Positions 17,601 to 26,920 are shown, counted from the stretch's first letter. The stretch: DNA of 64,000 nt from Candidatus Acidiferrum typicum (GCA_002478115.1 DLMH01000140.1:1-64000), one strand, 5' to 3'. Notes: generated from the sequence alone by a model not told the origin. Numbers and translations are program-made.

Positions 17601-18574
17601 CGCCGACCCAGACGGGGAGCTTTCCATTCACGGTCACTGCAACAGACTCGAACGGCTGCACCGGGAGCGTCAGTGTTACCTTGACGGTCGTACAGCATTC
17701 TACCGCGACAACCACAACCATCACGTCAACGGCTTCCAGCTTCAAAGGATTTGCTCTACCTACGAACGTCGCGCTGGTGGGAAACCCAGTCACAGTGAAC
17801 TTCAAAGTGCAACCAGCATCGGGCAGCGCCAGCGCTACTGGTACCGTCACGGCGTCGGACGGTTTCAACCCCCCTGACTCTTGCCCGGGAGCCCTGACGG
17901 CCGGCGCGGGGTCATGCGCATTGACCATTTCACAGTTGGGATCGGGGAGCACGCCGCTGACGGCAACGTACAGCCCGGACGCGAATTCGAGTGGACTTCT
18001 CTCAAGCACATCAACTCCGGTCACGGAAAACCTTGTGCAGATCGTAAACTGCGGGACTCCGCCCTCAGCTCAAACGTCGGCTCAGGGAACGACGGTAACC
18101 TACACCCTATCGATCTGCCTTGCAGGCGATGTCCAGGCCGTGCCTGCGGCTGTGGTGACCGACTGTCCACCGGCTGCGCAGTGCAGTGCCACGATCACGC
18201 CAGTTCTGAATCAGCCGGGCGTGTTCTCGGTGGTCGTCACGATCGTGCTTGGCGGAACCGGGAGTAGTGTTCCGCTCCAGAATCCCCGGCCATGGAGCCA
18301 ACCCTGGCCGCTGATACTCTTCTGTTTCGGCATGTTCCTGGCAATCGTAATGGCACTTCAACTGGCGCGGCAGAAACGGGCGCGGCCACGACTCTTGTAT
18401 GCTGCGGGCTTCCTGATTGCGCTGCTGCTGAGCGGTATATCTGGCTGTACCAGCGCCAGCGTCGTGAACCCAAGCGGCGGTGGAACTCCAGTGAACACCT
18501 ACACCGTGAACGTCAAGATGACGGCAGGAAACTTCAGCACGACCGTGCCCCTAACCCTCACGGTGACAAAATAG
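14690..18574 (+). CDS. SBBP beta-propeller repeat surface protein with Ig-like domains
   Basis: Very large exported protein of 1294 residues. ATG 14690 is chosen because AGGAGG precedes it by 7 nt and the product starts with a positively charged n-region and hydrophobic segment (LAAGIACSAILLAGLAAGG). Residues of about 110-340 form the domain that normally precedes SBBP repeats (FEANSGQTDPRVKFLARAPG). About seven to eight SBBP repeats of the type DSTGNVYVTGATASTDFPVT follow to about residue 810. Then come two putative-Ig modules (LSGTPTQTGTFPFTVTATDS and a near copy), an Ig-like module, and two C-terminal hydrophobic helices near 1200-1260. Beta-propeller plus Ig stalk suggests a membrane-anchored surface protein. 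The substrate is unknown. Confidence 0.82.
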   Translation: MSGGRRSRDNRKLAAGIACSAILLAGLAAGGHWHRAAKAAGTSLLATALASSASMAQPSYTVVPALPAPPLATSPVPNLTPASNSAPSAVRAAAASSPAISPVARAQVMKTYAALPMMFEANSGQTDPRVKFLARAPGYTLFLTDKEAVLSLPAGSPAPASPHQHEASPGSRRVQSPGAPKSARVVRLKFAGASTPTAITGRDQLPGKANYFIGNDPKQWHTNVPNYEAVEYRSVYPGVDAVFHGDNQRLEFDFNVAPRADPGVIALEVQGARRIHLNRAGDVLVRLDTARDAVLGKPRVYQQLPEGRREIAGNFVLRGPNRIAFSIGRYDHSLPLVIDPTLVYSTYLGGGNIYPNSAANDTGKALAVDSTGNVYVTGATASTDFPVTAGAFESAYPYDIAGFVTKLNPSGSALIYSTYFGNSYPGNTTITGIAVDAAGDAYLTGNTDYDFPTTPGAFQSSETNLYGSYAFATELNPAGTGLVYSTFLGGTETTGNVTTYAFGIAVDASDNAYVVGTTTSPTYPTTPGAYQTSQNCTFPYLGTCTTAFVTKVSAGGSSLSYSTYLGTGTNRANAVAVDSLGDAFVVGSTYASTFPVTPGAFQTTSSEVAAFVTGLNPSGTALVYSTFLSGTTSATGDAALAVAVDASGYAYVTGQVRDSDFPTTPGAYQRNLLDYADAFVTKLNLTGSALVYSTYLPGLTTGYGIGVNSSGEAYVAGDNDGYENTFPTTPDAFQVSPPTTTTNGFLTVFNSTGSGLVYSTYIGGPVGNLITDAYGIALDSSGSAYITGMAEPGFPTTPGAFKTTLTANTNYLYPQNAFIMKFAFPAAPLSISPTTLAAGTAGLSYGPVILTATGGTGTVTFAVTAGAPPPGLTLTSAGLLSGTPTQTGTFPFTVTATDSIGDTASQAYTLTIGGACSTITVGPSTLASGTSGTAYPAVTFTESGGVGTTTLSESGALPTGMSFVAGVLSGTPTQTGSFPFTVTATDSNGCTGSVSVTLTVVQHSTATTTTITSTASSFKGFALPTNVALVGNPVTVNFKVQPASGSASATGTVTASDGFNPPDSCPGALTAGAGSCALTISQLGSGSTPLTATYSPDANSSGLLSSTSTPVTENLVQIVNCGTPPSAQTSAQGTTVTYTLSICLAGDVQAVPAAVVTDCPPAAQCSATITPVLNQPGVFSVVVTIVLGGTGSSVPLQNPRPWSQPWPLILFCFGMFLAIVMALQLARQKRARPRLLYAAGFLIALLLSGISGCTSASVVNPSGGGTPVNTYTVNVKMTAGNFSTTVPLTLTVTK

Positions 18575-18602
18575 CCATTTCGCACGGCGGAAGGGATGTC
18601 AG

Positions 18603-18782
18603 CCTCGTTTGGGGCTCAGCTCGTTCACGGCAGGCTTTGTGTTCTGCCTATTGATGGCAGACTGCGCAACGACCCCAGGCGGTCCCTTTACAACTCCGCC
18701 TAACACATATGCCATCAAGGTCACGGCCACTGCCGGTGGCTTCTCAAGCTCCACCAGCGTGAACCTCAAGGTAACGCCATAG
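18603..18782 (+). pseudogene. Degenerate duplicate of the SBBP protein C-terminus
   Basis: The frame ending at TAG 18780-18782 reads SSFTAGFVFCLLMADCATTP, then NTYAIKVTATAGGFSSSTS and VNLKVTP. This parallels the last about 60 residues of the preceding SBBP protein (AAGFLIALLLSGISGCTSAS, NTYTVNVKMTAGNFSTTVP, LTLTVTK). There is no start codon with a ribosome binding site. I read it as the leftover 3' end of a tandem paralogue; a very short lipoprotein-like gene is less likely. Confidence 0.55.
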
Positions 18783-18913
18783 AGCGCGGCCACCTTGAGG
18801 GGAACGCGAAACACGGCACCTTATTCGCGAAACGTGCGCCAATCAAACACTGACTTGCATTCTGACCGTTGCATCGCATCAAAATAGCGGAGACACAGGA
18901 GAGCTGCTTTGCG

Positions 18914-19119
18914 TTTAACCTGAAATCTGAAGTTGACCAAATCCACGCAAGCGCATTTCCTTTGTTTCAATCGATTGTCGGGGGAAAATCCAGCGTCGGC
19001 GAAATTGGATTTTCTCTAATCATCCACCACTCACAATTTGTCATTCCGACCGGAGGGACGGCGCCTTTGGCCGTCCCGGAGCGGAGGAATCCCTCTTTAG
19101 CTTCGGAATTCAGGTTTAA
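18914..19119. repeat. TIR-bounded interspersed repeat, copy A
   Basis: About 206 bp bounded by imperfect terminal inverted repeats: left TTTAACCTGAAATCTGAAG, right the complement of CTTAAACCTGAATTCCGAAG. The interior matches copies at 30973-31174 and 42822-43053, sharing GTTGACCAA, TCAATCGATTGT, CATCCACC, TGTCATT and CCGTCCCGGAGCGGAG. It holds two hairpin regions (around 18982-19015 and GGACGGC...CCGTCC at 19056-19077). No coding potential is seen. The rest of the 18783-19261 gap has no supported gene. Confidence 0.75.
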
Positions 19120-19261
19120 GCGAGGTTCCAGCAATCCTCGCGGCGAGCTTGCGAAACGACGTCAACTGGACGATTAACGGGCGAAAATTAAGGCCATCCC
19201 GGATACTGAAGCCCCGCCCGGGATCCCGCCCTCGGAACTTCCGTGACAATGTTTCCAACCG

Positions 19262-19756
19262 CTACCGCCCCGTCAGCGGAACGCGCACGAGAATCGCGTC
19301 ATCCACGCGCACGATCAACTCCGAAAATTTTTGCTTGCCCACATTCCGCATGGCCTGATAGCGCGGGTTCAGCGCATCCACATCCACCCGCAGCGGCGTT
19401 TTGGGATCCTTGGGCACGTCAAAGCTCACGCGAACATCCGGCTGGCCGTCGCCATCCACGTCCACGGCATCGGAAACGTGTTGCGGCAAGGCATTTACCG
19501 GTTTCCAGTCGAGCTGCACAAACGGCTTTTCTGTCTGCAGCAGGTGAGGATAGACCGCCTTGTGAATGGTAACCGTGTAGCCATCCGCTTGGATTGTGCG
19601 TACCGTCGGCCCGCCACTGTACATCTCGTCCACACGCAATCCAAGCTTGGTGAACCCCTTCGTGAAGAGCCCAAAGAGCAGGAAGGGCACCAGCATTGCC
19701 ACAACCACAGTCATTCCCGCAGCCGTGTAGCCGAGTTTCGAGGTTGGCCATTTCAT
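19262..19756 (-). CDS. Membrane-anchored hypothetical protein with a DxDGDGQPD loop
   Basis: Protein of 164 residues with one N-terminal helix (AAGMTVVVAMLVPFLLFGLF, about 12-31) and an exported domain. The motif DVDGDGQPDVRVSF (about residues 98-111) looks like an EF-hand or calcium loop. AGGAG lies 6 nt before ATG 19756. It is third in a minus-strand operon after a SafE-like protein and a membrane polyferredoxin, 9 bp after the latter. I do not recognise the family. Its position recalls small membrane partners of CcoG/FixG-type ferredoxins, but no sequence resemblance to FixH is evident. Confidence 0.65.
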   Translation of the reverse strand: MKWPTSKLGYTAAGMTVVVAMLVPFLLFGLFTKGFTKLGLRVDEMYSGGPTVRTIQADGYTVTIHKAVYPHLLQTEKPFVQLDWKPVNALPQHVSDAVDVDGDGQPDVRVSFDVPKDPKTPLRVDVDALNPRYQAMRNVGKQKFSELIVRVDDAILVRVPLTGR

Positions 19757-19765
19757 GCGCAGCTC

Positions 19766-20938
19766 CTAAATCACGCGCTGCAAGATCGTCGCGAGGTCCT
19801 GCGTGATGATGGTGCCTCCGAACATCGCCGCCATGGCCCAGGCCGCGTAGAGAAACATCAGCCGCGCGCGTTCTGGTTTAACCGCGACTTGCGTTCCCCG
19901 GATGTGCCACACCGCGGCGCCTTTCGGGCACGCATCCACACAGGCTCCGCACTTCATGCAGGACATCAGCGTTTCGCCCTTCTTGATGGATTCGTCGGTC
20001 AGCGACATCGTGGGACAGCTTTTCTGGCACAGCACGCAGGGCGAGCAGACCGTCCGGTCAATCTTGATGTCGAAGACACTGGTTTTGTTGAAAATGGATT
20101 GGAACGCGCCAAACGGGCACAGAAACGTGCATTGCGTGCGCTTCTTGGTGAGCAGCGGCAGCACAATCACCAGCGCCGCAAACAACACCACGAAAATCCC
20201 GTTCTGCACCATTCCCACGGTATTGCGCGCGGCGACGTATTCCGAAACGGCTTTGAACGGGCACAGCCACATACAATAGGCGGGCTCAAACAGCGCCAGC
20301 GAGAGCAGCACCATCGCCAACAGCACGGCCCAAGGGACAAGCCTCAAGCGAGGATCGAGCTTTTTCCAGTGCGCCTTCTTTGGCAGCGCGGCCATCCCTT
20401 CTTCGATTCCGCCGAAGAAGCAGGCATAGCTGCACCAGCCTTTGCCCACGACCAGCGTAATCGCCAACCACAGGCCCGCCATTGCCGCCATGCCGGCGCC
20501 AGCCATGCCGCCTCCGGGAAGGAGGGACCCCGGAAAGACCAGCGTTTTCGTGAGCGCCGCCGGGAGAATCAGCAGTGGAATCGGCAAGAAACAAAACGGC
20601 GTGCGGCCGGCGATCATTTCTTCGATCGGGATGCCCATGCTTCCCCGCAAAACCATGACGTTGTGAATGAACTCGATCGGGAACAACACTCCCAACGCAA
20701 CGAAAAACCATCTTCGCCAGCGATAGGTGCTGGACGTCTTCATCATCATGAAAAACAGCGCGATCAGGAATGCGGCGGTGAGCGCGCTGGCTATCTGCAA
20801 GGAACGATCGGGTTGCAAGAGCCCGCGCAAGGACATGAACAACGACCAAAGCGCAATGGGCAGCGTCAGCAGCAGCGCCCTGCCCCAGCTCCGTGGGGGC
20901 GTCTTTCCGGCGAATGCCGTACACGCCGGGTCAGCCAT
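19766..20938 (-). CDS. Membrane polyferredoxin (NapH/CcoG-like 4Fe-4S protein)
   Basis: Integral membrane iron-sulfur protein of 390 residues. Several helices (LTLPIALWSLFMSL, TAAFLIALFFMM, LWLAITLVVGKG, LLAMVLLSLALF, FVVLFAALVIVLPLL) alternate with cytoplasmic Cys motifs WCSYACFF, CMWLCPFK and CTFLCPFG. Two classical [4Fe-4S] motifs follow, CSPCVLCQKSCP and CMKCGACVDACP. These resemble NapH/NosR/CcoG electron-transfer proteins. ATG 20938 is chosen because GGAGG precedes it directly. The start overlaps the upstream SafE-like gene by 8 nt. Likely role: passing electrons across or along the membrane for metal or cofactor maturation. The partner is unknown. Confidence 0.78.
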   Translation of the reverse strand: MADPACTAFAGKTPPRSWGRALLLTLPIALWSLFMSLRGLLQPDRSLQIASALTAAFLIALFFMMMKTSSTYRWRRWFFVALGVLFPIEFIHNVMVLRGSMGIPIEEMIAGRTPFCFLPIPLLILPAALTKTLVFPGSLLPGGGMAGAGMAAMAGLWLAITLVVGKGWCSYACFFGGIEEGMAALPKKAHWKKLDPRLRLVPWAVLLAMVLLSLALFEPAYCMWLCPFKAVSEYVAARNTVGMVQNGIFVVLFAALVIVLPLLTKKRTQCTFLCPFGAFQSIFNKTSVFDIKIDRTVCSPCVLCQKSCPTMSLTDESIKKGETLMSCMKCGACVDACPKGAAVWHIRGTQVAVKPERARLMFLYAAWAMAAMFGGTIITQDLATILQRVI

Positions 20939-21590
20939 AGATCCTCCTTCCCGCGAGCATGGCAACCCCGGCAAGCAAGTAATACAACGCGACCAGGATC
21001 ATTGCCGTTCGCGCCACGAATATGACGGACGCGTTTCGCCGCACGCAGCCCATTCCCACAAATGGCACAAACCAGAGAGTTGTGGCGACAAAAAACACGG
21101 CGAAAAAAAGAAGTGCGGCAGCAAGGTTGCTCAACTGTGCCGCGCGCAAGCCAGCCGCTACAAATGGCGGGCACAGGCTCACGCCCGTCAGGAGCCCCAA
21201 AATCGCCGCCCCCGGCACGCCGCGTTTTCCAACGCGTCCGATGCTAACCAGCCCGGAAGCCGCGCAAGCGTGCGCGCAGCCGCGTCCTATCGACCGCGCG
21301 TACCAGAGCAACGCCACCCCCAGCAGGACATGAATCCCGCCGTAAATCAGAGTGCGCACGGCGGGCGGTGGCGACACCAGTACGCCAAGTTCCCATGCTA
21401 TCGCGGCAAAAAGCAGATACCCCAGGAAGCGTGTGCCCAGAAAAGAGGAAAGATAACGCGCGTTCAGGCGCCAGCCCGCGCCCTCCGCAAGCAGGGAAGG
21501 AACCACCACGGGCCCGCAGGACGCCACGCATGCCGGGCCGGACGCCAACCCCAGCAGAAAGGCCTCGCCCACTAGGAAGGGTCCGCCCAT
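20931..21590 (-). CDS. SafE/DsbD-like membrane transport protein
   Basis: Polytopic protein of 219 residues with six or so helices and an N-terminal GPACVASCGPVVVPSLL motif (CxxxC) typical of the TauE/SafE-DsbD-CcdA group that moves electrons or small thiol/metal ligands across the membrane. A second motif, LLTGVSLCPPFVAAG, holds the cysteine-proline pair near residue 137. It heads the three-gene operon with the polyferredoxin and the anchored protein. A similar pairing of SafE and polyferredoxin occurs in cytochrome oxidase assembly clusters. The actual substrate cannot be read from sequence. Confidence 0.72.
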   Translation of the reverse strand: MGGPFLVGEAFLLGLASGPACVASCGPVVVPSLLAEGAGWRLNARYLSSFLGTRFLGYLLFAAIAWELGVLVSPPPAVRTLIYGGIHVLLGVALLWYARSIGRGCAHACAASGLVSIGRVGKRGVPGAAILGLLTGVSLCPPFVAAGLRAAQLSNLAAALLFFAVFFVATTLWFVPFVGMGCVRRNASVIFVARTAMILVALYYLLAGVAMLAGRRIYG

Positions 21591-22079
21591 TCGTGAAACG
21601 TAGCATTATCCGCCCTGGCCGTCTGTGACGGGTGAGCCCGCTCGTGTTCTGGGGCCCCGCCCAGAACATCAAGGTCGACCGGCGGGGAGAGGACCCTCCG
21701 TCGCTTCTCCCGGTTCGCCTTGAAGGCACAAGAGATAGAGCACTCCAAAACTGCCCTTTTTGCGGAATTTTGGTGCCATCCGGGGCAAGATTGAGAGCGT
21801 TCCAGGGGTACCCCCCCTCAGCTCGCGGTGCCCTGCAGACTCTTGTGACGCATGCACTATCCATCATCGGGGTCAGGGATGATAACTACACTAGGTGCGG
21901 CAAGCGGCTGCTAGGAAGAACGAGGGGTAGTGGAAACGTTTTCGGCATGGAGAGCAAGTGAACCGTCCAGGCTAGTTCCCAAGAGGACTCCACGGAGTGG
22001 AAAGTTCTTCCAGTTATTGTGGCACTTCTCAATCTTGGTTGTACCGGCGGTTGGAGTTCACATAACGGAGGTGAGTGTC
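21591..22079. other. 489-bp intergenic region with a 9-bp-stem hairpin
   Basis: No supported gene. A perfect inverted repeat TGTTCTGGG / CCCAGAACA (21645-21653 and 21660-21668, 6-nt loop) begins a GC-rich block to about 21850 that stays open in more than one frame on both strands. None of these frames has a ribosome binding site or recognisable motif. Promoter and leader of the bacterioferritin gene must lie in the last part. Confidence 0.45.
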
Positions 22080-22574
22080 GTGAATAGCGAGCAGAGCATC
22101 GGGTTACTGAATAAATCCGTGGCGGATGAACTGGCGGCAGTCCACCAGTACATGTACTTCCACTTTCACCTGGACGATTTGGGCTTCGCGCCTCTGGCGA
22201 ACCTGTTCAAGCGCACCGCGATCATGGAAATGGGCCACGTGGAAGCGCTGGCCGAGCGGATTCTCTTCCTTAAAGGCGATGTCCAGATGGCGGTAGCCGA
22301 GCCGGTCGAGGCGATCATCGACCCCTCAAAAATGCTGGCCAAGGCGATCGAAATGGAACAGGGAAGCGCCCGCGACTACAACCGCGCCGCGCAGACCTGC
22401 GGCGCCAACGCCGACGCCGTGTCGAAACAGCTCTTCGAGCGCCTGGTAGGCGACGAAGAGGGGCACCAGAACGAGTTCGAGCGGCAACTGGAAAACATCC
22501 GCCGTTTCGGCCCCAGCTATCTCGCGCTGCAATCCTTTGGCGCTGCCACCGCCCCGGAACCTTCTGAAACGTAA
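22080..22574 (+). CDS. bfr: Bacterioferritin / ferritin-like iron storage protein
   Basis: Protein of 164 residues, the usual bacterioferritin length, forming a four-helix bundle that oxidises and stores iron. Visible features are LLNKSVADELAAVHQYMYFH (first-helix Glu ligand), the second-helix EMGHVEALAERILFLKGD with the metal-binding E..H, and GDEEGHQNEFERQLE in the last helix (E..H). GTG 22080 is chosen because GGAGG precedes it by 8 nt and the frame upstream has no family-like sequence. It stands alone. It could also be annotated as a Dps/ferritin-like protein, but length and motifs favour bacterioferritin. Confidence 0.82.
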   Translation: MNSEQSIGLLNKSVADELAAVHQYMYFHFHLDDLGFAPLANLFKRTAIMEMGHVEALAERILFLKGDVQMAVAEPVEAIIDPSKMLAKAIEMEQGSARDYNRAAQTCGANADAVSKQLFERLVGDEEGHQNEFERQLENIRRFGPSYLALQSFGAATAPEPSET

Positions 22575-22747
22575 GAGAGAAATCAGAGCCGCGCCGCTTG
22601 TTCCGCGGCCGTCCTCTATCTGCCGTCTTTCTGGGCCTGCCGATGGCCTGCTGTTCATTGGCAGTGTGAGTTGCCGGCCTACCCGCTACGTCACCCGGCA
22701 CGACTTCAGTTCTGCCTGGGCTCTCAAGTTTGCCGCTTAGCATCGGG

Positions 22748-23992
22748 TCAGGAGGGGTGTGGTTCGCCGGCAATGCAACGCACTGTGTCTCGCGCGATGA
22801 GGAGTTCCTCGTCCGTCGGGATCACGAATGCCTTTAAGTTGGAATCGTCGGTGCTTATCTGTGCTTCCTTGCCTATGGCATGCTCGTTCCTGTTTTTGTC
22901 GAGTTTCAACCCCGCCCATTCGAGGCCTGTGCAAATGCGCGCACGGATATCTGTCGAGTTCTCTCCGATTCCTCCGGTGAAGACGACGGCATCCGCCCCG
23001 CCCATGCACGCAAGAAATGCTCCAATATATTTTCTCGCGCGATAACAGAAAACCTCGATGGCCAGACGTACGCGGCGGTCGTCATGATCCTTCAACTCCT
23101 GCTGTAGGACACGCATGTCATTCGTCAGCCCCGAGATGCCGAGCAGTCCCGACTGCGTGTTGAGGAGCATTTCCACCTCATGGGGTGATAGACCTTCTTT
23201 TGTCGCAATCAGATTCACTATCGCAGGGTCGATATCCCCGGAACGCGTCCCCATCACCAATCCTTCGAGTGGCGTCATGCCCATGGAAGTGTCCACCGGG
23301 TATCCGCCACGAATCGCGGCGGCTGAGCAACCATTGCCGAGGTGCAGCGTGATGACATGCGTCTGTTCTCGCGTTAAGTTGCGCAAAACCCGATAGCGGT
23401 AAGCCACATAGCGGTGCGACGTTCCGTGAAATCCGTAACGGCGAATGTGGTGTCGGCGGTACAAATGGTAGGGCAAGGCGTACAAGTAGGCCCGCTCTGG
23501 CAGGGAATGATGGAATGCCGTGTCGAAGACGGCGACCTGCGGGACTTTTGGCCCCAGGATTTGCCGCGCGGCCCGAATGCACTTGATGTTGTTGGGATTG
23601 TGAAGCGGCGCAAGGTCGATGCAGTCTTCGATTCCCTTCAACACTTCGTCGGTAATGATGGCGGACTCCGAAAACATTTCGCCGCCGTGGACCACCCGAT
23701 GTCCCACGGCATGGATATCTGCGGCGCTCTGGACTTGCGAAATGCCCGATTCTTCCGACGCAATCCAGCGAATCAGATACTCTAGTGCCGCGGAAAGGTC
23801 GGCCAGCGGCGCGGTGAACTTCTGCCTGGGCGATTTTTCTGATTCCGCCGTGACAATTGCCTCGCCGCCAATGCGTTCCACCTCTCCCCGGCAGATGCGC
23901 TCATCCGCGTTTTTCTGGATGCGCTCGCGATCGGTCGCGATCAGTTGAAATTTAAGGCTGGAACTTCCCGAATTCAGTACGAGGACGTTCAT
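22748..23992 (-). CDS. ackA: Acetate kinase
   Basis: Converts acetyl phosphate and ADP to acetate and ATP in the cytoplasm. The 414-residue product opens with the ASKHA phosphate-1 motif [16 protein letters not shown], carries [19 protein letters not shown] and [12 protein letters not shown] (acetate kinase signature), GNGCSAAAI with the phosphate-2 loop, and the ATP-binding FTGGIGENS near residue 335. Length and order are normal for the family. It lies 259 bp after phosphoketolase on the same strand, so it probably consumes the acetyl phosphate that enzyme makes. Confidence 0.95.
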   Translation of the reverse strand: MNVLVLNSGSSSLKFQLIATDRERIQKNADERICRGEVERIGGEAIVTAESEKSPRQKFTAPLADLSAALEYLIRWIASEESGISQVQSAADIHAVGHRVVHGGEMFSESAIITDEVLKGIEDCIDLAPLHNPNNIKCIRAARQILGPKVPQVAVFDTAFHHSLPERAYLYALPYHLYRRHHIRRYGFHGTSHRYVAYRYRVLRNLTREQTHVITLHLGNGCSAAAIRGGYPVDTSMGMTPLEGLVMGTRSGDIDPAIVNLIATKEGLSPHEVEMLLNTQSGLLGISGLTNDMRVLQQELKDHDDRRVRLAIEVFCYRARKYIGAFLACMGGADAVVFTGGIGENSTDIRARICTGLEWAGLKLDKNRNEHAIGKEAQISTDDSNLKAFVIPTDEELLIARDTVRCIAGEPHPS

Positions 23993-24100
23993 ATTCGATT
24001 CCGCCTTTGCCTTGTGATTCCCGAGTCTTTCGTCACGTCGCGGCTATTTGGAGTGCCGTGGCTTGCCACCGCTTTTACGGTCTCAGCCCCACCGAACAAT

Positions 24101-24129
24101 TGTCATCCCGAGCGAAGCGAAGGATCTGC
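24101..24129. repeat. short TGTCATCCCGA...GGATCT repeat unit
   Basis: TGTCATCCCGAGCGAAGCGA followed by AGGATCTGCT in the ackA-phosphoketolase gap. The same kind of unit (TGTCATTCCGA ... GAATCT) appears at 30933-30972, at 53558-53594 and in the right half of the three TIR-bounded repeats. The following 24170-24200 contains GCCGATTTCTGGCGG, another small palindrome. Confidence 0.55.
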
Positions 24130-24251
24130 TTTTCGCAAGCCAAAGCGAAATGCGGCGTTCGCGTTTTCTTGCGCCCGCCGATTTCTGGCGGAAGCCGCCG
24201 AGGGCTCCTGCTTTCTGCAGTTCTCACACTCGCTCCGAAGACGTTGTGAGT

Positions 24252-26690
24252 CTAATAGGGCCACGTCCACGCAGCAACATTCGGTTCATCAATGCCGTTC
24301 TGGTGCGCGTAATTCAGGCACTCAATTTGCATGTTGCGGAACTTTTCTTTGGCGTGGGCTCCGACCCTTTGCAGTCTCGGCACGCGATCAATCACATCTC
24401 GGGCCAGGCTGTAACGATCGATCTCGTTTTCGATGGCCAACTCCATTGGCGTGTTGATGTTGCCCTTCTCCTTGTATCCGCGGACGTGCATGCCGTCGTG
24501 GTTTTTGCGCCGATAGGCCAGCCGGTGAATCAGCCAGGGATAGCCATGGAAATTGAAGATGATCGGCTTATCAACGGTAAAAAGCGAATCGAAGTCCCGG
24601 TCCGACAAACCGTGTGGATGTTCCGTGTTCGGCTGCAATTTGAAAAGGTCAACCACATTCACGTAACGAATCTTGATATCGGGAAATTCCTCTCGCAAGA
24701 GCACAATTGCCGCCAGCGCTTCCTGCGTCGGAATATCTCCTGCCGAAGCCATCACCACGTCCGGCTCGCAGCCCTGATCGTTGCAGGCCCATTCCCATAT
24801 GCCGATTCCTTTGGTGCAGTGCTTGATGGCGGCATCCATGTCCATGAACTGAAGGTGCAGTTGTTTGTCGCAGACAATCACGTTGACGTAGTTTTCGCTG
24901 CGCAGGCAGTGGTCGGCCACCGAGAGCAGGCAATTGACGTCAGGCGGGAGATAAATGCGCGTTACGCCGGCGCTCTTGTTCACGACCACGTCCAGAAAGC
25001 CCGGGTCCTGATGGGTGAATCCGTTGTGGTCTTGCCGCCACACCGTCGAAGTGATCAGCAGATTCAGCGAAGCGATGTTCTCCCGCCACGACAGGTGGTT
25101 GCAGATGGACAGCCATTTGGCATGCTGGTTGAACATCGAATCAATCACGTGAATGAAGGATTCGTAGGAATTGATGAATCCGTGGCGGCCCGTCAGGAGG
25201 TAGCCTTCCAGCATTCCCTCAATCGTGTGTTCGCTCAGCATCTCGATTACTCGTCCGTCAGGCGCCAACTCTCCGCCGTCCGTGTCCTCGGGAAAATATT
25301 CCGCGATCCAGAACTTCTTGCTCACCTCATAAATGTCATCCAGCTTGTTGGAGGTAGTTTCATCCGGCCCGAAAACCCGGAAATTCGTCATGTTCAACTT
25401 CATGACGTCGCGCAAGAACGCCCCCAGAGGGCGGGTATTTTCTGCCTGCACCACCCCGGGTTTCTCGAATTTCAGCGCGTACTGACGGAAGTCCGGCAGC
25501 CGCAGCGCCCTCTTCAGTCGGCCGCCATTGGCATGAGGATTGGAGCCCATGCGGCGTGTTCCCGCGGGCGCAATCTCTTTGTATTCGGCGCGCAGCTTCC
25601 CAGTTTGATCGAATAGTTCCTCCGGCTTGTATCCGCGCATCCAGCCTTCCAGTAGCTGCAGGTGCTCCGCGTTCTTCTTCACATTCATAATCGGGACCTG
25701 GTGCGCGCGCCAGAACCCTTCCAGTTTGTGGCCGTCCACAACTCCCGGAGCCGTCCACCCTTTCGGCGAGCGTAAAACAATCATGGGCCACCGCGGCCGC
25801 TCGGCCACGCCCTTCGCGCGCGCTTCCCGTTGTATTCTTCTGATCTCCGTGACGCAGAACTCCGTCGTCGCGGCCATGGCTTGATGCATGCTCCCGTGCT
25901 CCGAGCCTTCCACGAAGTAGGGCGTCCAGCCATAACCTCGCAGCAAACTCTCCAATTCCTCGTGGCTGATCCGCGCCAGTATCGTGGGATTGTTGATCTT
26001 GTAGCCATTCAAATGAAGGATCGGCAGGACGGCGCCATCGCGAACGGGGCTAAGAAACTTATTGATGTGCCAGGAAGTCGCCAGCGGTCCCGTTTCCGAT
26101 TCGCCGTCGCCGACTACGGCCGCAACGATCAGTTCCGGATTGTCGAAGGCCGCACCGCACGCGTGCGAAAGCACATACCCCAGCTCTCCTCCTTCATGAA
26201 TCGAGCCCGGCGTTTCCGGCGTGCAGTGGCTCCCAATGCCGCCGGGAAACGAGAATTGCTTGAAGAATTCCCGCAAGCCTTCTTCGTCTTCACACTTGTC
26301 CGGGTACACCTCGGAGTAGCTGCCTTCCAAATAAACGGGAGCAAGAACACCTGGGGCGCCATGCCCGGGCCCGGCCAGAAAGATCATCTCCTGATCGTAC
26401 TTCTTGATCTGGCGCATCAGGTGAATGTAGGTGAATGCCAGGCCGGGACTCGAGCCCCAATGTCCCAGTAGGCGGTTCTTGATGTGTTCCGGCTTCAGGG
26501 GTTCCCGCAAAAGTGGATTTTCCTGCAGATAGAGCATGCCAAGGATTACATAAGTGCACGCTCTCCAAAACGCATCTGTCTTGCGCAACTCATCGGCGCT
26601 CAGGGGAGTTCCCTGGACCGTGGATCTCGCTTTGCCAAACGCACTCAGCGCCTGAATTGTAGGGGACTCAGCCCGAACTATCGTTGTCAT
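24252..26690 (-). CDS. xfp: Xylulose-5-phosphate/fructose-6-phosphate phosphoketolase
   Basis: Thiamine diphosphate enzyme that splits xylulose 5-phosphate or fructose 6-phosphate with phosphate into acetyl phosphate plus glyceraldehyde 3-phosphate or erythrose 4-phosphate. The 812 residues match the usual ~800. Signatures: [35 protein letters not shown], the diphosphate-binding [15 protein letters not shown], and the C-terminal [19 protein letters not shown] 26690 is preferred over upstream in-frame starts because GAGAGG precedes it and the sequence becomes family-like there. Together with ackA downstream it forms a bifid-shunt type acetate and ATP module. Confidence 0.95.
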   Translation of the reverse strand: MTTIVRAESPTIQALSAFGKARSTVQGTPLSADELRKTDAFWRACTYVILGMLYLQENPLLREPLKPEHIKNRLLGHWGSSPGLAFTYIHLMRQIKKYDQEMIFLAGPGHGAPGVLAPVYLEGSYSEVYPDKCEDEEGLREFFKQFSFPGGIGSHCTPETPGSIHEGGELGYVLSHACGAAFDNPELIVAAVVGDGESETGPLATSWHINKFLSPVRDGAVLPILHLNGYKINNPTILARISHEELESLLRGYGWTPYFVEGSEHGSMHQAMAATTEFCVTEIRRIQREARAKGVAERPRWPMIVLRSPKGWTAPGVVDGHKLEGFWRAHQVPIMNVKKNAEHLQLLEGWMRGYKPEELFDQTGKLRAEYKEIAPAGTRRMGSNPHANGGRLKRALRLPDFRQYALKFEKPGVVQAENTRPLGAFLRDVMKLNMTNFRVFGPDETTSNKLDDIYEVSKKFWIAEYFPEDTDGGELAPDGRVIEMLSEHTIEGMLEGYLLTGRHGFINSYESFIHVIDSMFNQHAKWLSICNHLSWRENIASLNLLITSTVWRQDHNGFTHQDPGFLDVVVNKSAGVTRIYLPPDVNCLLSVADHCLRSENYVNVIVCDKQLHLQFMDMDAAIKHCTKGIGIWEWACNDQGCEPDVVMASAGDIPTQEALAAIVLLREEFPDIKIRYVNVVDLFKLQPNTEHPHGLSDRDFDSLFTVDKPIIFNFHGYPWLIHRLAYRRKNHDGMHVRGYKEKGNINTPMELAIENEIDRYSLARDVIDRVPRLQRVGAHAKEKFRNMQIECLNYAHQNGIDEPNVAAWTWPY

Positions 26691-26920
26691 CAGGAACCTC
26701 TCAGTGCCAGCAACGATTGGTGAGGTGAGTCGCTGGGGGAGCGAGCCGTGAGCCAATTCGTCGCCGCGTATTTCGCTTTCCGGCTGGCCTGCCCCAAACC
26801 AGAAGAGTGTTAGTTTTCCGCGGTGTCATCAGGGCGAAAATTTTGACTTTACAACAGTCTCGTACTGTAACCCGTTTATGTTTCCGAAGTGTTACGAAAC
26901 CTCCCGGCTTCGCTGCGTCC

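Noticed and set aside
21244..21961. Opposing frames of about 110-210 codons around 21.3-21.9 kb
   Set aside because: They overlap each other and the SafE-like gene, have no start signals, and seem a by-product of high GC.
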